From Pseudomonas ceruminis (GTDB taxonomy: Bacteria; Pseudomonadota; Gammaproteobacteria; Pseudomonadales; Pseudomonadaceae): a DNA stretch of 50,997 nt. Where the stretch lies: positions 1 to 50,997 of the forward strand of contig NZ_BQHW01000032.1 in assembly GCF_021602025.1 (NCBI RefSeq), written 5' to 3'. Below the pieces are notes generated by a model. That model was not told the DNA's origin, searched no databases, and saw nothing but the letters and a program-made list of their open reading frames with translations. Below are positions 25,555 to 35,176 of this stretch, in pieces (the stretch's first letter is position 1; every line of letters begins with the position of its first letter). The position numbers and the translations under genes were made by a program.

Positions 25555-27270
25555 TCAGCGGCGAACGCGGGCCTGCAGGAAGGTCAGCACTTCATTGAGT
25601 GGCAGCGCTTGAGCATCCTGTTCGGTGCGGTGCTTGTATTCCAGGTTGCCTTCGGCCAGGCCGCGATCGCTGACGACGATACGGTGCGGGATGCCGATCA
25701 GTTCCATGTCGGCAAACTTGATGCCTGGGCTGGTCTTCTTGTCGCGGTCGTCCAGCAGCACTTCGAAGCCGGCCGCGGTCAGTTCGGCGTACAGCTTGTC
25801 GGTGGCGTCGCGTACCACGTCGGTTTCGTAGCGCAGCGGTACCAGGGCGATCTGGAAAGGCGCCAGGGCGTCGTTCCAGATAATGCCCTTGTCGTCATGG
25901 CTCTGCTCGATGGCGGCAGCCACCACGCGGGACACGCCGATACCATAGCAGCCCATGGACAGGGTCACCGGCTTGCCGTTCTCGCCCAGCACCTGGCACT
26001 TGAGGGCTTCGCTGTACTTGGTGCCGAGCTGGAAGATGTGGCCCACTTCGATGCCGCGCTTGATCACCAGGGTGCCCTGGCCGTCCGGGCTTGGGTCGCC
26101 CTCGACAACGTTGCGCAGGTCGGCAACTTGTGGCACAGGCAAATCGCGCTCCCAGTTGACGCCGAAGTAGTGTTTGTCGTCGATGTTGGCACCGATGCCA
26201 AAGTCGCTCATCAGGGCGACCGAGCGGTCGATCACGCACTCCAACGGCAGGTTCAGCGGGCCGAGCGAGCCGGCGCCGGCACCGATGGCCTCGCGCAGTT
26301 CAGCGTCGGTGGCCATGACCAGTGGGTCGGCAACCTGCTCCAGTTTGGCAGCCTTGACTTCATTGAGTTCGTGGTCGCCACGGACCACCAGCGCCACCAG
26401 CTTGCCTTCTTCGGCGCCACGCACGATCAGCGTCTTGACGGTCTTCTCGATTGGCAGGCCGAAGTTCTCGACCAGTTGGGCAATGGTCTTGGCATCTGGG
26501 GTGTCGACCAGGCGCAGCTCCTCGGTAGGAGCAGGGCGCACGGTTTCACGCGGGATGGCCTCGGCCTTCTCGATGTTGGCTGCGTAATCGGAGCTGTCGC
26601 TGAAGATCACGTCGTCCTCACCGGAGTCGGCCAGCACATGGAATTCATGCGAGTAGCTGCCGCCGATGGAACCGGTGTCGGCCTGCACCGGACGGAAGTC
26701 CAGGCCCAGGCGGGTAAAGACATTGGAGTACGCCTGGTGCATGCGATCGTAGGTTTCCTGCAGGGAAGCCTGGTCGGCATGGAAGGAGTAGGCATCCTTC
26801 ATGATGAACTCGCGACCGCGCATCAGACCGAAGCGTGGGCGGATCTCGTCACGGAACTTGGTCTGGATCTGGTACAGGTTGAGCGGCAACTGCTTGTAGC
26901 TGGACAGCTCGTTGCGCGCCATGTCTGTGATGACCTCTTCGTGGGTCGGCCCGACGCAGAAGTCGCGCTGATGGCGGTCCTTCAGGCGCAGCAGCTCGGG
27001 GCCGTACTGCTCCCAGCGGCCAGATTCCTGCCACAGTTCGGCGGGCTGGATGCTTGGCATCAGCACTTCCAGGGCGCCGGCGGCGTTCATTTCCTCGCGG
27101 ACCACAGCTTCGACCTTGCGCATTACCCGCAGGCCCATCGGCAGCCAGGTGTAAAGGCCGGAGGCCAGCTTGCGGATCATGCCGGCACGTAGCATGAGCT
27201 GATGGCTGATGACCACTGCGTCAGCAGGGGTTTCTTTCTGGGTGGCGAGCAAATATTGACTGGTGCGCAT
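25555..27270 (-). CDS. proS: Prolyl-tRNA synthetase (bacterial type, with editing domain)
   Basis: The 571-residue class II enzyme charges tRNA-Pro. Class II motifs are visible: [22 protein letters not shown] (motif 1 area), [31 protein letters not shown] (motif 2) and [19 protein letters not shown] (motif 3). The insertion at about residues 225-390 is the YbaK-like editing domain that removes mischarged alanine. The start at 27270 gives the usual [14 protein letters not shown] terminus; the frame extends upstream past a terminator and must not be used. Confidence 0.97.
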   Translation of the reverse strand: MRTSQYLLATQKETPADAVVISHQLMLRAGMIRKLASGLYTWLPMGLRVMRKVEAVVREEMNAAGALEVLMPSIQPAELWQESGRWEQYGPELLRLKDRHQRDFCVGPTHEEVITDMARNELSSYKQLPLNLYQIQTKFRDEIRPRFGLMRGREFIMKDAYSFHADQASLQETYDRMHQAYSNVFTRLGLDFRPVQADTGSIGGSYSHEFHVLADSGEDDVIFSDSSDYAANIEKAEAIPRETVRPAPTEELRLVDTPDAKTIAQLVENFGLPIEKTVKTLIVRGAEEGKLVALVVRGDHELNEVKAAKLEQVADPLVMATDAELREAIGAGAGSLGPLNLPLECVIDRSVALMSDFGIGANIDDKHYFGVNWERDLPVPQVADLRNVVEGDPSPDGQGTLVIKRGIEVGHIFQLGTKYSEALKCQVLGENGKPVTLSMGCYGIGVSRVVAAAIEQSHDDKGIIWNDALAPFQIALVPLRYETDVVRDATDKLYAELTAAGFEVLLDDRDKKTSPGIKFADMELIGIPHRIVVSDRGLAEGNLEYKHRTEQDAQALPLNEVLTFLQARVRR

Positions 27271-27373
27271 GGTTAGCCGTGTCGATTGCCTAAGACATTG
27301 AAATGACCCGCATTGTACGGGGGCGAAACGAAGGCGTACAGAATGCCCCAGGGCGTGACGCTTGTCAGCCAAG

Positions 27374-27403
27374 AAAAAGCCCGGCGGTTGGGCCGGGCTT
27401 TTT
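27374..27403 (-). terminator. Rho-independent terminator after oprD-family gene
   Basis: A 12-bp perfect stem AAAAAGCCCGGC/GCCGGGCTTTTT with a 6-base loop lies 26 bases past the porin stop codon (minus strand). A/T arms on both sides make it potentially bidirectional; the next gene, proS, is in the same direction and has its own upstream region. Confidence 0.92.
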
Positions 27404-27429
27404 CAGGTGCGGAGCACTATAAGCCAGGC

Positions 27430-28698
27430 TTACAGGATGCTCAGCGGGTACTCGACGATCAGACGCAGTTCGTCCAGCGATGGGGAGCCGTAGTAGACGC
27501 CATCGGCGGAGCGATAGGTGGCTTGGCGCACGCGGAAGCTGAGGTCCTTGGCCGGGCCTTCCTGCAGCACGTACTTGATGTCGATGTCGCGTTCCCATTC
27601 CTTGCCGTTGCTGGTACCAGCAACGTTGGCGTCGGTACCGCGCACGTAACGGGTCATGAAGGTCAGGCCTGGTACGCCGAATTCGGCGAAGTTCAGGTCG
27701 TAGCGTGCCTGCCAGGACTTCTCGTCTTCGGCGTTGAAGTCGGAACGGGCCACGGAGTTGCCAAGGAAGACGGTACCACCGCCATCGACGCCGTAAGCGT
27801 AGTCGCCGTCACCGTGTACACGCTGGTGCACGATGGTGAAGGTGTGGGCACCGATGTTCCATGCTGCCGACAGGCTGAACGCGGTGTTGTCCAGGGAAGC
27901 GCCGTCATACGCCTTGACGAACTCGGCGCCGTCGCCCTTGGTGTTATAGATGTTGAAGTCGAACACCAGGCCTTGTTTGTCGGAGATCGGCACTGCCCAG
28001 TTGATGTTGCCGTAGTACTTGCGCCAGTAGTCTTCGACCTTGGAGTAGTACAGGCTGGTGCTCAGGCTGTCGGTAAAGGCATAGGTACCACCGACGATGT
28101 TGGCTTCGGTCAGGTGCAGGCTGTCGCGGAACGTCTGAGCCTGGGCATTCATCGCGGTAAAGTGACCGGCGTGCAGGGTCAGGCCTTTGATCTCGTTGCT
28201 GGTGATCAGGGCACCTTCGGCAACTTCCGGCAGCAGTCGGCTGTCGTCGGTGGCGAAGACCGGCAGGGCGGTGAACTGGTTACCGAACTTCAGCACGGTG
28301 TTGGAGATGCGCAGTTTTACCGCTGCGCCGCCTTCGGAGTAGTCGTCCTGCGAGCGGCCGTCGGAGCCTTCGGGGAACAGGCCGGTGCCGGCACGGCCGC
28401 GGCCGCTGTCCAGTTTCAGGCCAAGCATGCCGATGGCGTCTACGCCGAAGCCTACGGTGCCTTGGGTGAAGCCCGATTCGTAAGTGCCCAGGAAGCCGAG
28501 GCCGGTTTCCTCGACGCGGCTCTGAGTGCCGGCAGGGTTGTTACGGAAGTCGCGGCTGAAGTACAGCATGCGAGTTTTGACATTCAGCTGGCTGTCTTCG
28601 ATGAAACCCTTGGATTCGTCCTGGGCAGAAGCCAGGGCCAATTGCGAGGTCCCTGCCGAAACGGCCAGGGCGATCATGCTCCACTTCATCACGCGCAT
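27430..28698 (-). CDS. OprD-family outer-membrane porin
   Basis: The 422-residue protein has a Sec signal peptide (ALAVSAGTSQLALA, cleavage near residue 24-26) followed by an 18-strand-type OprD barrel. Family features: KGFIEDSQLNVKTRMLYFSRDF at the mature N terminus, frequent alternating aromatic strands, and a C-terminal LRLIVEYPLSIL, where the last strand normally carries the Bam recognition signal. OprD members take up basic amino acids, dipeptides or aromatic acids depending on subgroup; the substrate is not assigned here. AGGAG precedes the ATG. A long AT-rich leader upstream may mediate control. Confidence 0.93.
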   Translation of the reverse strand: MRVMKWSMIALAVSAGTSQLALASAQDESKGFIEDSQLNVKTRMLYFSRDFRNNPAGTQSRVEETGLGFLGTYESGFTQGTVGFGVDAIGMLGLKLDSGRGRAGTGLFPEGSDGRSQDDYSEGGAAVKLRISNTVLKFGNQFTALPVFATDDSRLLPEVAEGALITSNEIKGLTLHAGHFTAMNAQAQTFRDSLHLTEANIVGGTYAFTDSLSTSLYYSKVEDYWRKYYGNINWAVPISDKQGLVFDFNIYNTKGDGAEFVKAYDGASLDNTAFSLSAAWNIGAHTFTIVHQRVHGDGDYAYGVDGGGTVFLGNSVARSDFNAEDEKSWQARYDLNFAEFGVPGLTFMTRYVRGTDANVAGTSNGKEWERDIDIKYVLQEGPAKDLSFRVRQATYRSADGVYYGSPSLDELRLIVEYPLSIL

Positions 28699-29451
28699 CG
28701 TGATTTGCTCCTTTGGTTTTTTTGGAAGAGTACTGCTGCGCCCTTTTTTAGTTATATGGGGCAGCTCTTTCTTGTTATGTCGGCGGAAATGTATAGCACG
28801 CTGACTGTTGTTGGCGATATGGGCATAAACAACCTTTCGGTAAGTTTATGGCTATGTCGCTTGTAGGTATTTCCATGTCGCAAATCACGTCCTGGTATTC
28901 CGGGGCGTACAACGCCAGCGCTGTTTCTGTCGCCGTCAAGAATCTGTAATAACAGACGCCGGTTCGGAAACTCCCTGGTGTAACCCATGCCGCTGTTGTT
29001 ATTGGGTGCGTACATCGCCTGATGCAGATGTCGTGCCGACTTGGCGTGAAGGGAATGCAACAAGCGTGCTCAAAATTTACAACGCTTCATGAAATTTTCA
29101 CAAATACCCCTGTCGAAGGTCGGAAAGTGCCGAAAACACGGGCTGGGCGGGCACTGGAGGGAGGCGCGGGGAAATGCCTGTTGAAAACTTAAAAGCTGCC
29201 ATAAAAGTCAAGGTGTTACCGGCAACTGTTCATCCTCAGTCGTCAATGTGAGTAAAAGCGTAGTGGTGCGCTCGTTTGCGGCCTCATTTTGGTGCGAAAA
29301 GTAGCGCTGTGTTACCGCCCCTGTGCATGCCTGGTGTTCAGCAACTTAAGTGTGAGACTGGGCAGCGGTTGATGCCGGCACTGACGAAGAACGGTATCCT
29401 TGGGCAATGTTTCCGCGTGCGGCGGGACCGTTTTGATGTTGGAGGTTTGCA
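28699..29451. other. Long intergenic region, divergent oprD-family and HIT genes
   Basis: These 753 bases hold no convincing gene. They are AT-richer than the genes around them and must contain the promoters of both divergent genes. On the minus strand, that is in the possible leader of the porin, AACAAGAAA (28768-28776) and AATAACAA (28996-29003) fit the AANAANAA Hfq/Crc motif. A 103-codon frame at 28752-29063 (minus) looks non-coding. A small RNA is possible but no terminator-like hairpin with a T run was seen. Confidence 0.4.
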
Positions 29452-29871
29452 TTGTTTGAGATGGATTCGCGTTTGCAGCAGGATTGCCAGGTCCTTGGGG
29501 ATTTTCCGCTGTGCCGCCTGTTGTTGAGCAAGGATGCCAATTACCCGTGGTTCATCCTGGTGCCCAAGCGTGCAGGTGTGAGCGAGGTATTCGACTTGAG
29601 CCCCCAAGACCAGGCGCAACTGTGGAAGGAAACCACTAGCCTGGCCGAAGCGCTCAAAGATGAGTTTGCAGCAGACAAGATGAACATTGCCACGCTGGGT
29701 AATGTGGTCAGCCAACTGCACATGCATGTCATCGTTCGTCGGCGTGTTGATGCTGCGTGGCCGGCGCCGGTCTGGGGCAAGGTGGCTGCACTCGAATATA
29801 CGCAGGAACAGGTCGAGGCTATTGGCCGGCGTTTGCGTGCGCTAGGCCTCGATGGTTATCAGGAGGTCTGA
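29452..29871 (+). CDS. HIT-domain protein with first motif His replaced
   Basis: The 139-residue protein belongs to the histidine triad superfamily of nucleotide hydrolases or transferases. Conserved parts are [21 protein letters not shown] and [14 protein letters not shown]. The usual triad H-x-H-x-H-x-x appears as Q-L-H-M-H-V-I, so the first His is Gln while the middle (nucleophile) and last His remain. A TTG start at 29452 is chosen since GGAGG lies 6 bases before it; ATG 29461 is 15 bases away. slyX follows 1 base after the stop. Substrate unknown. Confidence 0.8.
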   Translation: MFEMDSRLQQDCQVLGDFPLCRLLLSKDANYPWFILVPKRAGVSEVFDLSPQDQAQLWKETTSLAEALKDEFAADKMNIATLGNVVSQLHMHVIVRRRVDAAWPAPVWGKVAALEYTQEQVEAIGRRLRALGLDGYQEV

Positions 29872-29872
29872 G

Positions 29873-30079
29873 ATGTCTGCCGAGTCGCGCATTGTCGAGT
29901 TGGAAACCCGCCAGGCATTCCAGGATGACGCCCTGCAGGCGCTGAATGATGTGGTGGTCGAGCAGGGGCGGGTCATCGAGCGTCTGCAGCTGCAGATGGC
30001 TGAATTGATCAAGCGTTATGAAGAGATGGTCGGCCAATATGGCAGCGAGGGGGAGGAGGCGCCGCCGCCTCATTACTGA
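29873..30079 (+). CDS. slyX: SlyX family protein
   Basis: The 68-residue protein is predicted to be almost entirely coiled coil ([20 protein letters not shown], then [19 protein letters not shown]) and ends with a Pro-rich tail (APPPHY), the standard SlyX layout. Function is not established. AGGAGG lies 7 bases before the ATG. It follows the HIT gene by 1 base, a conserved pairing in Pseudomonas, so the two are co-transcribed. Confidence 0.92.
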   Translation: MSAESRIVELETRQAFQDDALQALNDVVVEQGRVIERLQLQMAELIKRYEEMVGQYGSEGEEAPPPHY

Positions 30080-30088
30080 GCAGAAGCA

Positions 30089-30107
30089 GCCCCGGGTGCC
30101 CCGGGGC
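30089..30107. terminator. GC-rich hairpin between convergent slyX and cold-shock-domain gene
   Basis: An 8-bp stem GCCCCGGG/CCCGGGGC with a 3-base loop lies 9 bases after slyX and 8 bases before the convergent stop. It has no T run, so it is only a possible terminator or RNA 3' end. Confidence 0.35.
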
Positions 30108-30115
30108 CGGGTGGA

Positions 30116-30709
30116 TCAACGGCGGGTGACCGCGACCACGTCTTCGGCCTGCAGGCCTTTGTCACGATGCATTACCGAGAACTCCACACGCTGGCCTTCG
30201 ACGAGGATGCGGTGGCCTTCGCCGCGTATGGCACGGAAATGGACAAAGATATCGTCGCCCGAATCACGGGAGATGAAACCAAAGCCCTTGGACGTATTGA
30301 ACCACTTGACGGTACCGGTATCGCGCTTGCCGGCGTCCAGGGATGCGCTCTGGTTGGCGCGGGCTTTACGGCCGGTGCGGGCAAAGCCGACGGCCAGGTG
30401 CAGGACCACAGCGAGCGCTGCGCAGACCAGCGCAGCCAGGTTGCCCATTTCTGGGCGGGCCAGCAGGGTCAGCGTTTGCAGGACCACCGCCACCACCAGT
30501 AGCGCGCAGGCCAGGTGTTGTAGCTGTTGGCGGGTGCCTCTGTAATACAGTGGCACAACCGGGGCGAGCAGCAGGTTGAGCAGGCCGAGCAGGGCCAGGT
30601 AGACCGCGTCGGGTTGCTGCAGGAAGGGTGTTGCATCGGTTTTCAGGCTGGGTATGAGCGATAGCAGCAATGCCGCAGCGCCCGTCACCAGGTGGACGAT
30701 CTTGAACAT
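30116..30709 (-). CDS. Membrane protein with C-terminal cold-shock domain
   Basis: The 197-residue protein fuses about four membrane segments (residues 5-110, for instance [48 protein letters not shown]) to a full cold-shock domain (about 130-197). The CSD carries [16 protein letters not shown] (RNP1) and [10 protein letters not shown] (RNP2), so nucleic-acid binding should be intact, presumably on the cytoplasmic side. In P. aeruginosa the gene between slyX and dps (PA0961) is annotated cold-shock-like. ATG 30709 is chosen because the hydrophobic region starts just after it. Role of membrane anchoring is unknown. Confidence 0.85.
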   Translation of the reverse strand: MFKIVHLVTGAAALLLSLIPSLKTDATPFLQQPDAVYLALLGLLNLLLAPVVPLYYRGTRQQLQHLACALLVVAVVLQTLTLLARPEMGNLAALVCAALAVVLHLAVGFARTGRKARANQSASLDAGKRDTGTVKWFNTSKGFGFISRDSGDDIFVHFRAIRGEGHRILVEGQRVEFSVMHRDKGLQAEDVVAVTRR

Positions 30710-30987
30710 GGGTTGGCTCACAGTTGATAAGGCCGGTCGCAGGAAGAGCTGGCAGCACGGTGCGCATGAGGTGTAAAGCGCGAACACGTGTGGGCCAGCC
30801 TATGCACCCGGCAATAACAGTCCGCACGGGTGGCACGGTGCCTATTTAACAGCAAAGGCGGGGCCTTCTCAAACCGAAGGCGCTTGGCGGTGATGTGTTG
30901 CCTCGGGTCATAGGCGCGTTGCACAAAGAGTTGATACAGTGTGTCAGGCCCGCTTGATCATCAAGCCATATGGAAAAGGGGAACTTC

Positions 30988-31461
30988 ATGGCAATCGATA
31001 TCGGTATCAGTGAGGAAGATCGCAAGTCCATCGTCGAGGGGCTTTCCCGCCTGTTGTCGGATACCTACGTGCTGTATCTGAAAACCCACAACTTTCATTG
31101 GAACGTGACCGGCCCGTCGTTCCGTACCCTGCACCTGATGTTCGAGGAGCAGTACAACGAGCTGGCGCTCGCGGTCGACTCGATTGCCGAGCGAATTCGC
31201 GCGCTGGGCTTTCCTGCACCGGGCTCCTACGCCTTTTATGCGCGCCACTCTTCGATCAAGGAGGAGGAGGGTGTGCCTGCAGCGGACGAAATGATTCGCC
31301 AGTTGGTGCAGGGGCAGGAGGCGGTGGTGCGGACTGCGCGCAGCATTTTCCCGGTAGTGGACAAAGTCAGTGACGAGCCGACTGCCGACCTGCTGACCCA
31401 GCGCATGCAGGTGCATGAAAAGACCGCCTGGATGTTGCGCGTGCTGTTGGACGGCAAATAG
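30988..31461 (+). CDS. Dps-family ferritin-like DNA-binding protein
   Basis: The 157-residue protein shows the Dps ferroxidase ligands in the usual spacing: [40 protein letters not shown], with the His of HWN and later Asp/Glu positions forming the inter-subunit iron site. It should assemble to a 12-mer that oxidises and stores iron and protects DNA. There is no lysine-rich N-terminal tail, so DNA binding may be weak. GGGGAA precedes ATG 30988. A strong terminator follows. Confidence 0.9.
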   Translation: MAIDIGISEEDRKSIVEGLSRLLSDTYVLYLKTHNFHWNVTGPSFRTLHLMFEEQYNELALAVDSIAERIRALGFPAPGSYAFYARHSSIKEEEGVPAADEMIRQLVQGQEAVVRTARSIFPVVDKVSDEPTADLLTQRMQVHEKTAWMLRVLLDGK

Positions 31462-31485
31462 CGGCCTGTTGTGTCAGATCGTTGC

Positions 31486-31521
31486 AAAAGCCCGGTCGCG
31501 TCCAGCGCGACCGGGCTTTTT
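31486..31521 (+). terminator. Rho-independent terminator after dps-like gene
   Basis: A 15-bp perfect stem AAAAGCCCGGTCGCG/CGCGACCGGGCTTTT with loop TCCAG, ending in TTTTT, starts 24 bases after the stop codon. Confidence 0.93.
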
Positions 31522-31705
31522 GGTTTCTGCGGGAAGGCTTTGCCGCTGTTGCGCGCCGCCATGCACAGGCTTTATGGGGGCATCGGGAGGCCCTTGGCGG
31601 TGGAGGCGACGGGTGGAAGGCAAGGTGCAGGCGAACAAGCGAGAGTGCGGTCACGGGCGCTGGCCGGGCAAACAATGGATCGATCCGTTCAAGGCGGATT
31701 TCGAC

Positions 31706-31951
31706 ATGCTGCAGATTCAGCCAGTGTCGCGTTCGGTCCGGCTCAACGGTTTTTCCACCTGTCTGCGCCTGGAGGCAGTGTATTGGGGTATCCTCGAGCG
31801 CATCGCTCGGGCCAACCAGTGCTCAGTGAGTGCAGTGCTGTCCTATGTGGACCGTGAAGTGCATCTTCGCCAGGGCGGTGTACGCAACTTTAGCGGGCTG
31901 ATTCGGGTAATCTGTGTGGCCTGGCTGCTTGATCCGCCAAGTGTACGCTGA
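31706..31951 (+). CDS. Ribbon-helix-helix (RHH_4-type) protein
   Basis: The product has 81 residues from ATG 31706. VSRSVRLNGFSTCLRLEAVYWGILERIA and the later FSGLIRVICVAWLL pattern match small RHH_4 domain proteins, predicted DNA-binding regulators common in Proteobacteria. AAGG lies about 12 bases upstream; an in-frame GTG at 31625 would add 27 residues and cannot be ruled out. It stands alone between the dps terminator and fmdB. Target genes are unknown. Confidence 0.65.
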   Translation: MLQIQPVSRSVRLNGFSTCLRLEAVYWGILERIARANQCSVSAVLSYVDREVHLRQGGVRNFSGLIRVICVAWLLDPPSVR

Positions 31952-32043
31952 TCGCCGGGCGGGCTGCGCAGTGCTTGTTAACCATATATAATCCCGCTTT
32001 TTGCTGCCCTGGCAGCCAGCGTTGTGGTTGACGAGAGACGTCC

Positions 32044-32265
32044 ATGCCCCTTTATGACTATCAATGTGCTTCCTGCAATCATCAGATGGAGGTGCTGCAA
32101 AAGATCAGCGCCGCCCCACTGACCGACTGTCCGGCTTGCCAAGCGCCGGCATTGAAGAAACTGCTGTCGGTGCCCGGCTTTCGCTTGAGCGGCAACGGCT
32201 GGTACGAAACCGACTTCAAGACCGGGGCGAAAAAGAATCTGGCCGGCGGCGACAAGGCCGACTGA
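32044..32265 (+). CDS. FmdB-family zinc-ribbon protein
   Basis: The 73-residue protein has the FmdB layout: MPLYDYQCASCNH with a first CxxC knuckle, DCPACQAP with a second, then KKLLSVPGFRLSGNGWYETDF. Two CxxC pairs would bind one zinc. The family is called regulatory after FmdB of methylotrophs, but no general role is shown. A TATAAT box at 31987-31992 may be its -10. It sits 96 bases before aspS, a conserved position in Pseudomonas, possibly in one transcript. Confidence 0.88.
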   Translation: MPLYDYQCASCNHQMEVLQKISAAPLTDCPACQAPALKKLLSVPGFRLSGNGWYETDFKTGAKKNLAGGDKAD

Positions 32266-32361
32266 GTTGAATTGCAGTAGCCGGGTCTTGCAGTATTAAC
32301 CCCTCCCGGGGTGGCCAAGGCCTCCACCGAATACACGAATCACGAGAAGCGAACCACCATC

Positions 32362-34137
32362 ATGATGCGCAGCCATTATTGCGGCCAACTGAACGAGAGC
32401 CTGGACGGCCAGGAAGTCACCCTTTGCGGCTGGGTCCATCGTCGCCGCGACCACGGCGGGGTGATCTTCCTCGACATCCGTGACCGCGAAGGCATGGCCC
32501 AGGTCGTGTTCGACCCGGATCGCGCCGAAACTTTCGCCGCTGCCGACCGCGTGCGCAGCGAATACGTTGTGCAGATTACCGGCAAGGTGCGCAAGCGCCC
32601 TGATGGCGCTGTAAATGCCAACATGGCCTCCGGTGCCATCGAAATCCTCGGTTACCAGCTGAACGTGCTTAACGAAGCTGAAACCCCACCGTTCCCCCTG
32701 AACGAATACTCCGACGTGGGCGAAGAAACGCGCCTGCGTTATCGCTTCATCGACCTGCGTCGCCCGGAAATGGCCGACAAGCTGCGCCTGCGTTCGCGCA
32801 TCACCAGCAGCATCCGTCGCTTCCTGGACGAGAACGGCTTCCTCGACGTCGAAACGCCGATCCTCACCCGTGCCACCCCGGAAGGCGCACGCGACTACCT
32901 GGTGCCTAGCCGCACCCACGCAGGCAGCTTCTTCGCCCTGCCGCAGTCGCCCCAGTTGTTCAAGCAGCTGCTGATGGTGGCCGGCTTCGATCGCTACTAC
33001 CAGATCGCCAAGTGCTTCCGTGACGAAGACCTGCGTGCCGACCGCCAGCCGGAATTCACCCAGATCGACATCGAGACCAGTTTCCTCGATGAATCAGAGA
33101 TCATGGGCCTGACCGAAAGCATGATCCGCAAGCTGTTCAAGGAAGTGCTGGACCTGGAGTTCGGCGAATTCCCGCACATGACCTTCGAAGAGGCCATGCG
33201 CCGTTACGGTTCCGACAAGCCAGACCTGCGTATCCCGCTGGAACTGGTCGACGTGGCCGATCAGCTCAAGGATGTCGATTTCAAGGTCTTCGCCGGCCCG
33301 GCCAACGACCCGAAATGCCGTGTCACCGCACTGCGTTTGCCAGGCGGCGCCAGCATGCCGCGCAGCAAGATTGACGAGTACACCAAGTTCGTCGGCATCT
33401 ACGGTGCCAAGGGCCTGGCGTACATCAAGGTCAATGAGCGCGCCAAGGGCGTCGAGGGCCTGCAGTCGCCGATCGTCAAGAACATCCCGGAGGCCAACCT
33501 CAATGTGATCCTTGATCGCGTGGGTGCGGTCGACGGTGACATCGTGTTCTTCGGTGCCGACAAAGCCAAGATCGTCAGTGAAGCCCTGGGCGCGCTGCGT
33601 ATTCGCCTGGGCCACGACTTCGAGCTGCTGACCTGCGAGTGGGCACCGATGTGGGTCGTCGACTTCCCGATGTTCGAAGAAAACGACGACGGCAGCTTCA
33701 CGGCGCTGCACCACCCGTTCACCGCACCGAAGTGCACCCCGGAAGAACTCGAGGCCAACCCGGCGGGTGCGTTGTCGCGCGCCTACGACATGGTCCTCAA
33801 CGGCACCGAGCTGGGTGGCGGTTCGATCCGTATCCACCGCAAGGAGATGCAACAGGCGGTGTTCCGCCTGTTGGGTATCGAGGCGGCGGAACAGGAAGAG
33901 AAGTTCGGCTTCCTGCTGGATGCCTTGAAGTTCGGCGCACCACCCCACGGTGGCCTGGCCTTCGGCCTGGACCGTCTGGTCATGCTGATGACCGGCGCCC
34001 AGTCGATTCGTGAAGTTATCGCCTTCCCGAAAACCCAGAGTGCCGCGTGCGTCATGACCCAGGCCCCAGGCCTGGTCGATGCCAAGGCCCTGCGCGAGCT
34101 GCACATCCGTCTGCGCGAACAGACCAAGGTCGAGTAA
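32362..34137 (+). CDS. aspS: Aspartyl-tRNA synthetase
   Basis: The 591-residue class IIb enzyme has an N-terminal OB-fold anticodon-binding domain (about 1-105, [19 protein letters not shown]), the catalytic core with motif 2 ([20 protein letters not shown]) and motif 3 ([17 protein letters not shown]), and the bacterial GAD insertion (about 290-410). Pseudomonas AspRS is known as non-discriminating, also charging tRNA-Asn for GatCAB conversion. ATG 32362 gives the conserved [12 protein letters not shown] start; an ATG at 32365 would drop one residue. Confidence 0.97.
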   Translation: MMRSHYCGQLNESLDGQEVTLCGWVHRRRDHGGVIFLDIRDREGMAQVVFDPDRAETFAAADRVRSEYVVQITGKVRKRPDGAVNANMASGAIEILGYQLNVLNEAETPPFPLNEYSDVGEETRLRYRFIDLRRPEMADKLRLRSRITSSIRRFLDENGFLDVETPILTRATPEGARDYLVPSRTHAGSFFALPQSPQLFKQLLMVAGFDRYYQIAKCFRDEDLRADRQPEFTQIDIETSFLDESEIMGLTESMIRKLFKEVLDLEFGEFPHMTFEEAMRRYGSDKPDLRIPLELVDVADQLKDVDFKVFAGPANDPKCRVTALRLPGGASMPRSKIDEYTKFVGIYGAKGLAYIKVNERAKGVEGLQSPIVKNIPEANLNVILDRVGAVDGDIVFFGADKAKIVSEALGALRIRLGHDFELLTCEWAPMWVVDFPMFEENDDGSFTALHHPFTAPKCTPEELEANPAGALSRAYDMVLNGTELGGGSIRIHRKEMQQAVFRLLGIEAAEQEEKFGFLLDALKFGAPPHGGLAFGLDRLVMLMTGAQSIREVIAFPKTQSAACVMTQAPGLVDAKALRELHIRLREQTKVE

Positions 34138-34147
34138 GCGGACCCCG

Positions 34148-34169
34148 GGCGCATCCACATGGATGCGCC
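34148..34169 (+). terminator. Hairpin after aspS
   Basis: A 9-bp perfect stem GGCGCATCC/GGATGCGCC with loop ACAT lies 10 bases after the aspS stop. It is followed by TTCGCGTTTCGG, not a clean T run, so it may attenuate rather than end transcription before yebC. Confidence 0.5.
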
Positions 34170-34250
34170 TTCGCGTTTCGGCGCAGGATTTTTTGTCGTT
34201 GCGCCCCGTTTGGGGCGTAACTGTTTGTGTTTCAAGGATTTGGAGTCGTT

Positions 34251-34997
34251 ATGGCTGGTCATTCCAAGTGGGCGAACATCAAGCACCGCAAAGAGCGCCA
34301 GGATGCCAAGAGAGGCAAGATCTTCACCAAGTGGATCCGTGAGCTGACGGTTGCCGCCAAGCAAGGGGGTGGCGATCCGGCCTCCAACCCGCGCTTGCGC
34401 CTGGCACTGGACAAGGCCCTGGGTGCCAACATGAGCCGCGATATCATCGATCGCGCCGTGGCCCGGGGTGCCGGCACCAATGAAAGCGACAACGTCGAAG
34501 AGCTCAGCTATGAGGGTTACGGCCCAGGCGGCGTGGCGATCATGGTCGAGGCCATGACCGATAACCGTAACCGTACAGCCGCTGCCGTGCGTCATGCCTT
34601 CACCAAGTGTGGTGGCAACCTCGGTACCGATGGCTCAGTGGCCTACCTGTTCGAGCGCAAGGGGCAGATCAGTTTCGCCCCGGGTGTCGATGAAGATGCG
34701 TTGATGGAAGCCGCCATGGAGGCCGATGCCGATGACGTGGTGAGCAATGACGACGGCTCGTTCGACGTCTTTACTTCGTTCAACAGCTTCTATGCCGTGC
34801 GTAATGCGCTGGAAGAGGCAGGCTTCAAGGCCGATGACGCGGAAATCGTCATGCAGCCCACCACCAGCGCCGAGCTGGACCAGGAGGGCGCAGAGAAGGT
34901 GCTCAAGCTGATTGACATGCTCGAGGACCTGGATGACGTGCAGAACGTCTATTCCAATGCGCAGATTTCCGACGAGATCATGGAAAAACTCGGCTAA
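34251..34997 (+). CDS. yebC: YebC/PmpR-family protein
   Basis: The 248-residue protein begins [21 protein letters not shown], the invariant YebC/TACO1 signature, and keeps the three-domain length of the family. Older work describes such proteins as transcription regulators (PmpR represses quinolone-signal control in P. aeruginosa), newer work as ribosome-associated factors that relieve stalling on proline stretches. GGAG precedes the ATG. A location before ruvC is conserved widely. The REP pair downstream separates it from ruvC. Confidence 0.94.
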   Translation: MAGHSKWANIKHRKERQDAKRGKIFTKWIRELTVAAKQGGGDPASNPRLRLALDKALGANMSRDIIDRAVARGAGTNESDNVEELSYEGYGPGGVAIMVEAMTDNRNRTAAAVRHAFTKCGGNLGTDGSVAYLFERKGQISFAPGVDEDALMEAAMEADADDVVSNDDGSFDVFTSFNSFYAVRNALEEAGFKADDAEIVMQPTTSAELDQEGAEKVLKLIDMLEDLDDVQNVYSNAQISDEIMEKLG

Positions 34998-35040
34998 GGT
35001 GTTCTGGCGGTTCCAGCCAGGCCTGTGAGTTGTTCAGCGT

Positions 35041-35141
35041 CTGTACCGGCCCTCTCGCGGGACAAGCCCGCTCCCGCCGCTCTCCTGCCAATGTCAGGGA
35101 GCTTGTGGGGGCGGGCTTGTCCCGCGAAAGGGCCGGTACAG
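35041..35141. repeat. REP palindrome pair between yebC and ruvC
   Basis: Two inverted copies face each other: 35041-35071 and 35111-35141, each 31 bases, complementary with a single mismatch. Each contains CGCGGGACAAGCCCGC flanked by GGCC, the style of the abundant P. putida REP. The 39-base middle includes weaker pairing. As RNA it would form a long hairpin protecting the yebC 3' end or ending transcription; REPs are also transposase targets. Confidence 0.9.
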
Positions 35142-35176
35142 TTTGCAATCACGCATCCCTTTATACGACAGGCGTT

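Noticed and set aside
25609-27192. Long open frame (over 500 codons) on the plus strand opposite proS
   Set aside because: It is antisense to a clear proS. High GC content in third positions makes opposite-strand stops rare; the product has no recognisable domain.
27313-28866. Long open frame on the plus strand opposite the OprD-family porin
   Set aside because: Antisense shadow of a well supported porin gene; it also runs through the porin terminator.
28752-29063. 103-codon minus-strand frame upstream of the porin
   Set aside because: No ribosome site, unusual codons for this genome and no domain; kept as intergenic.
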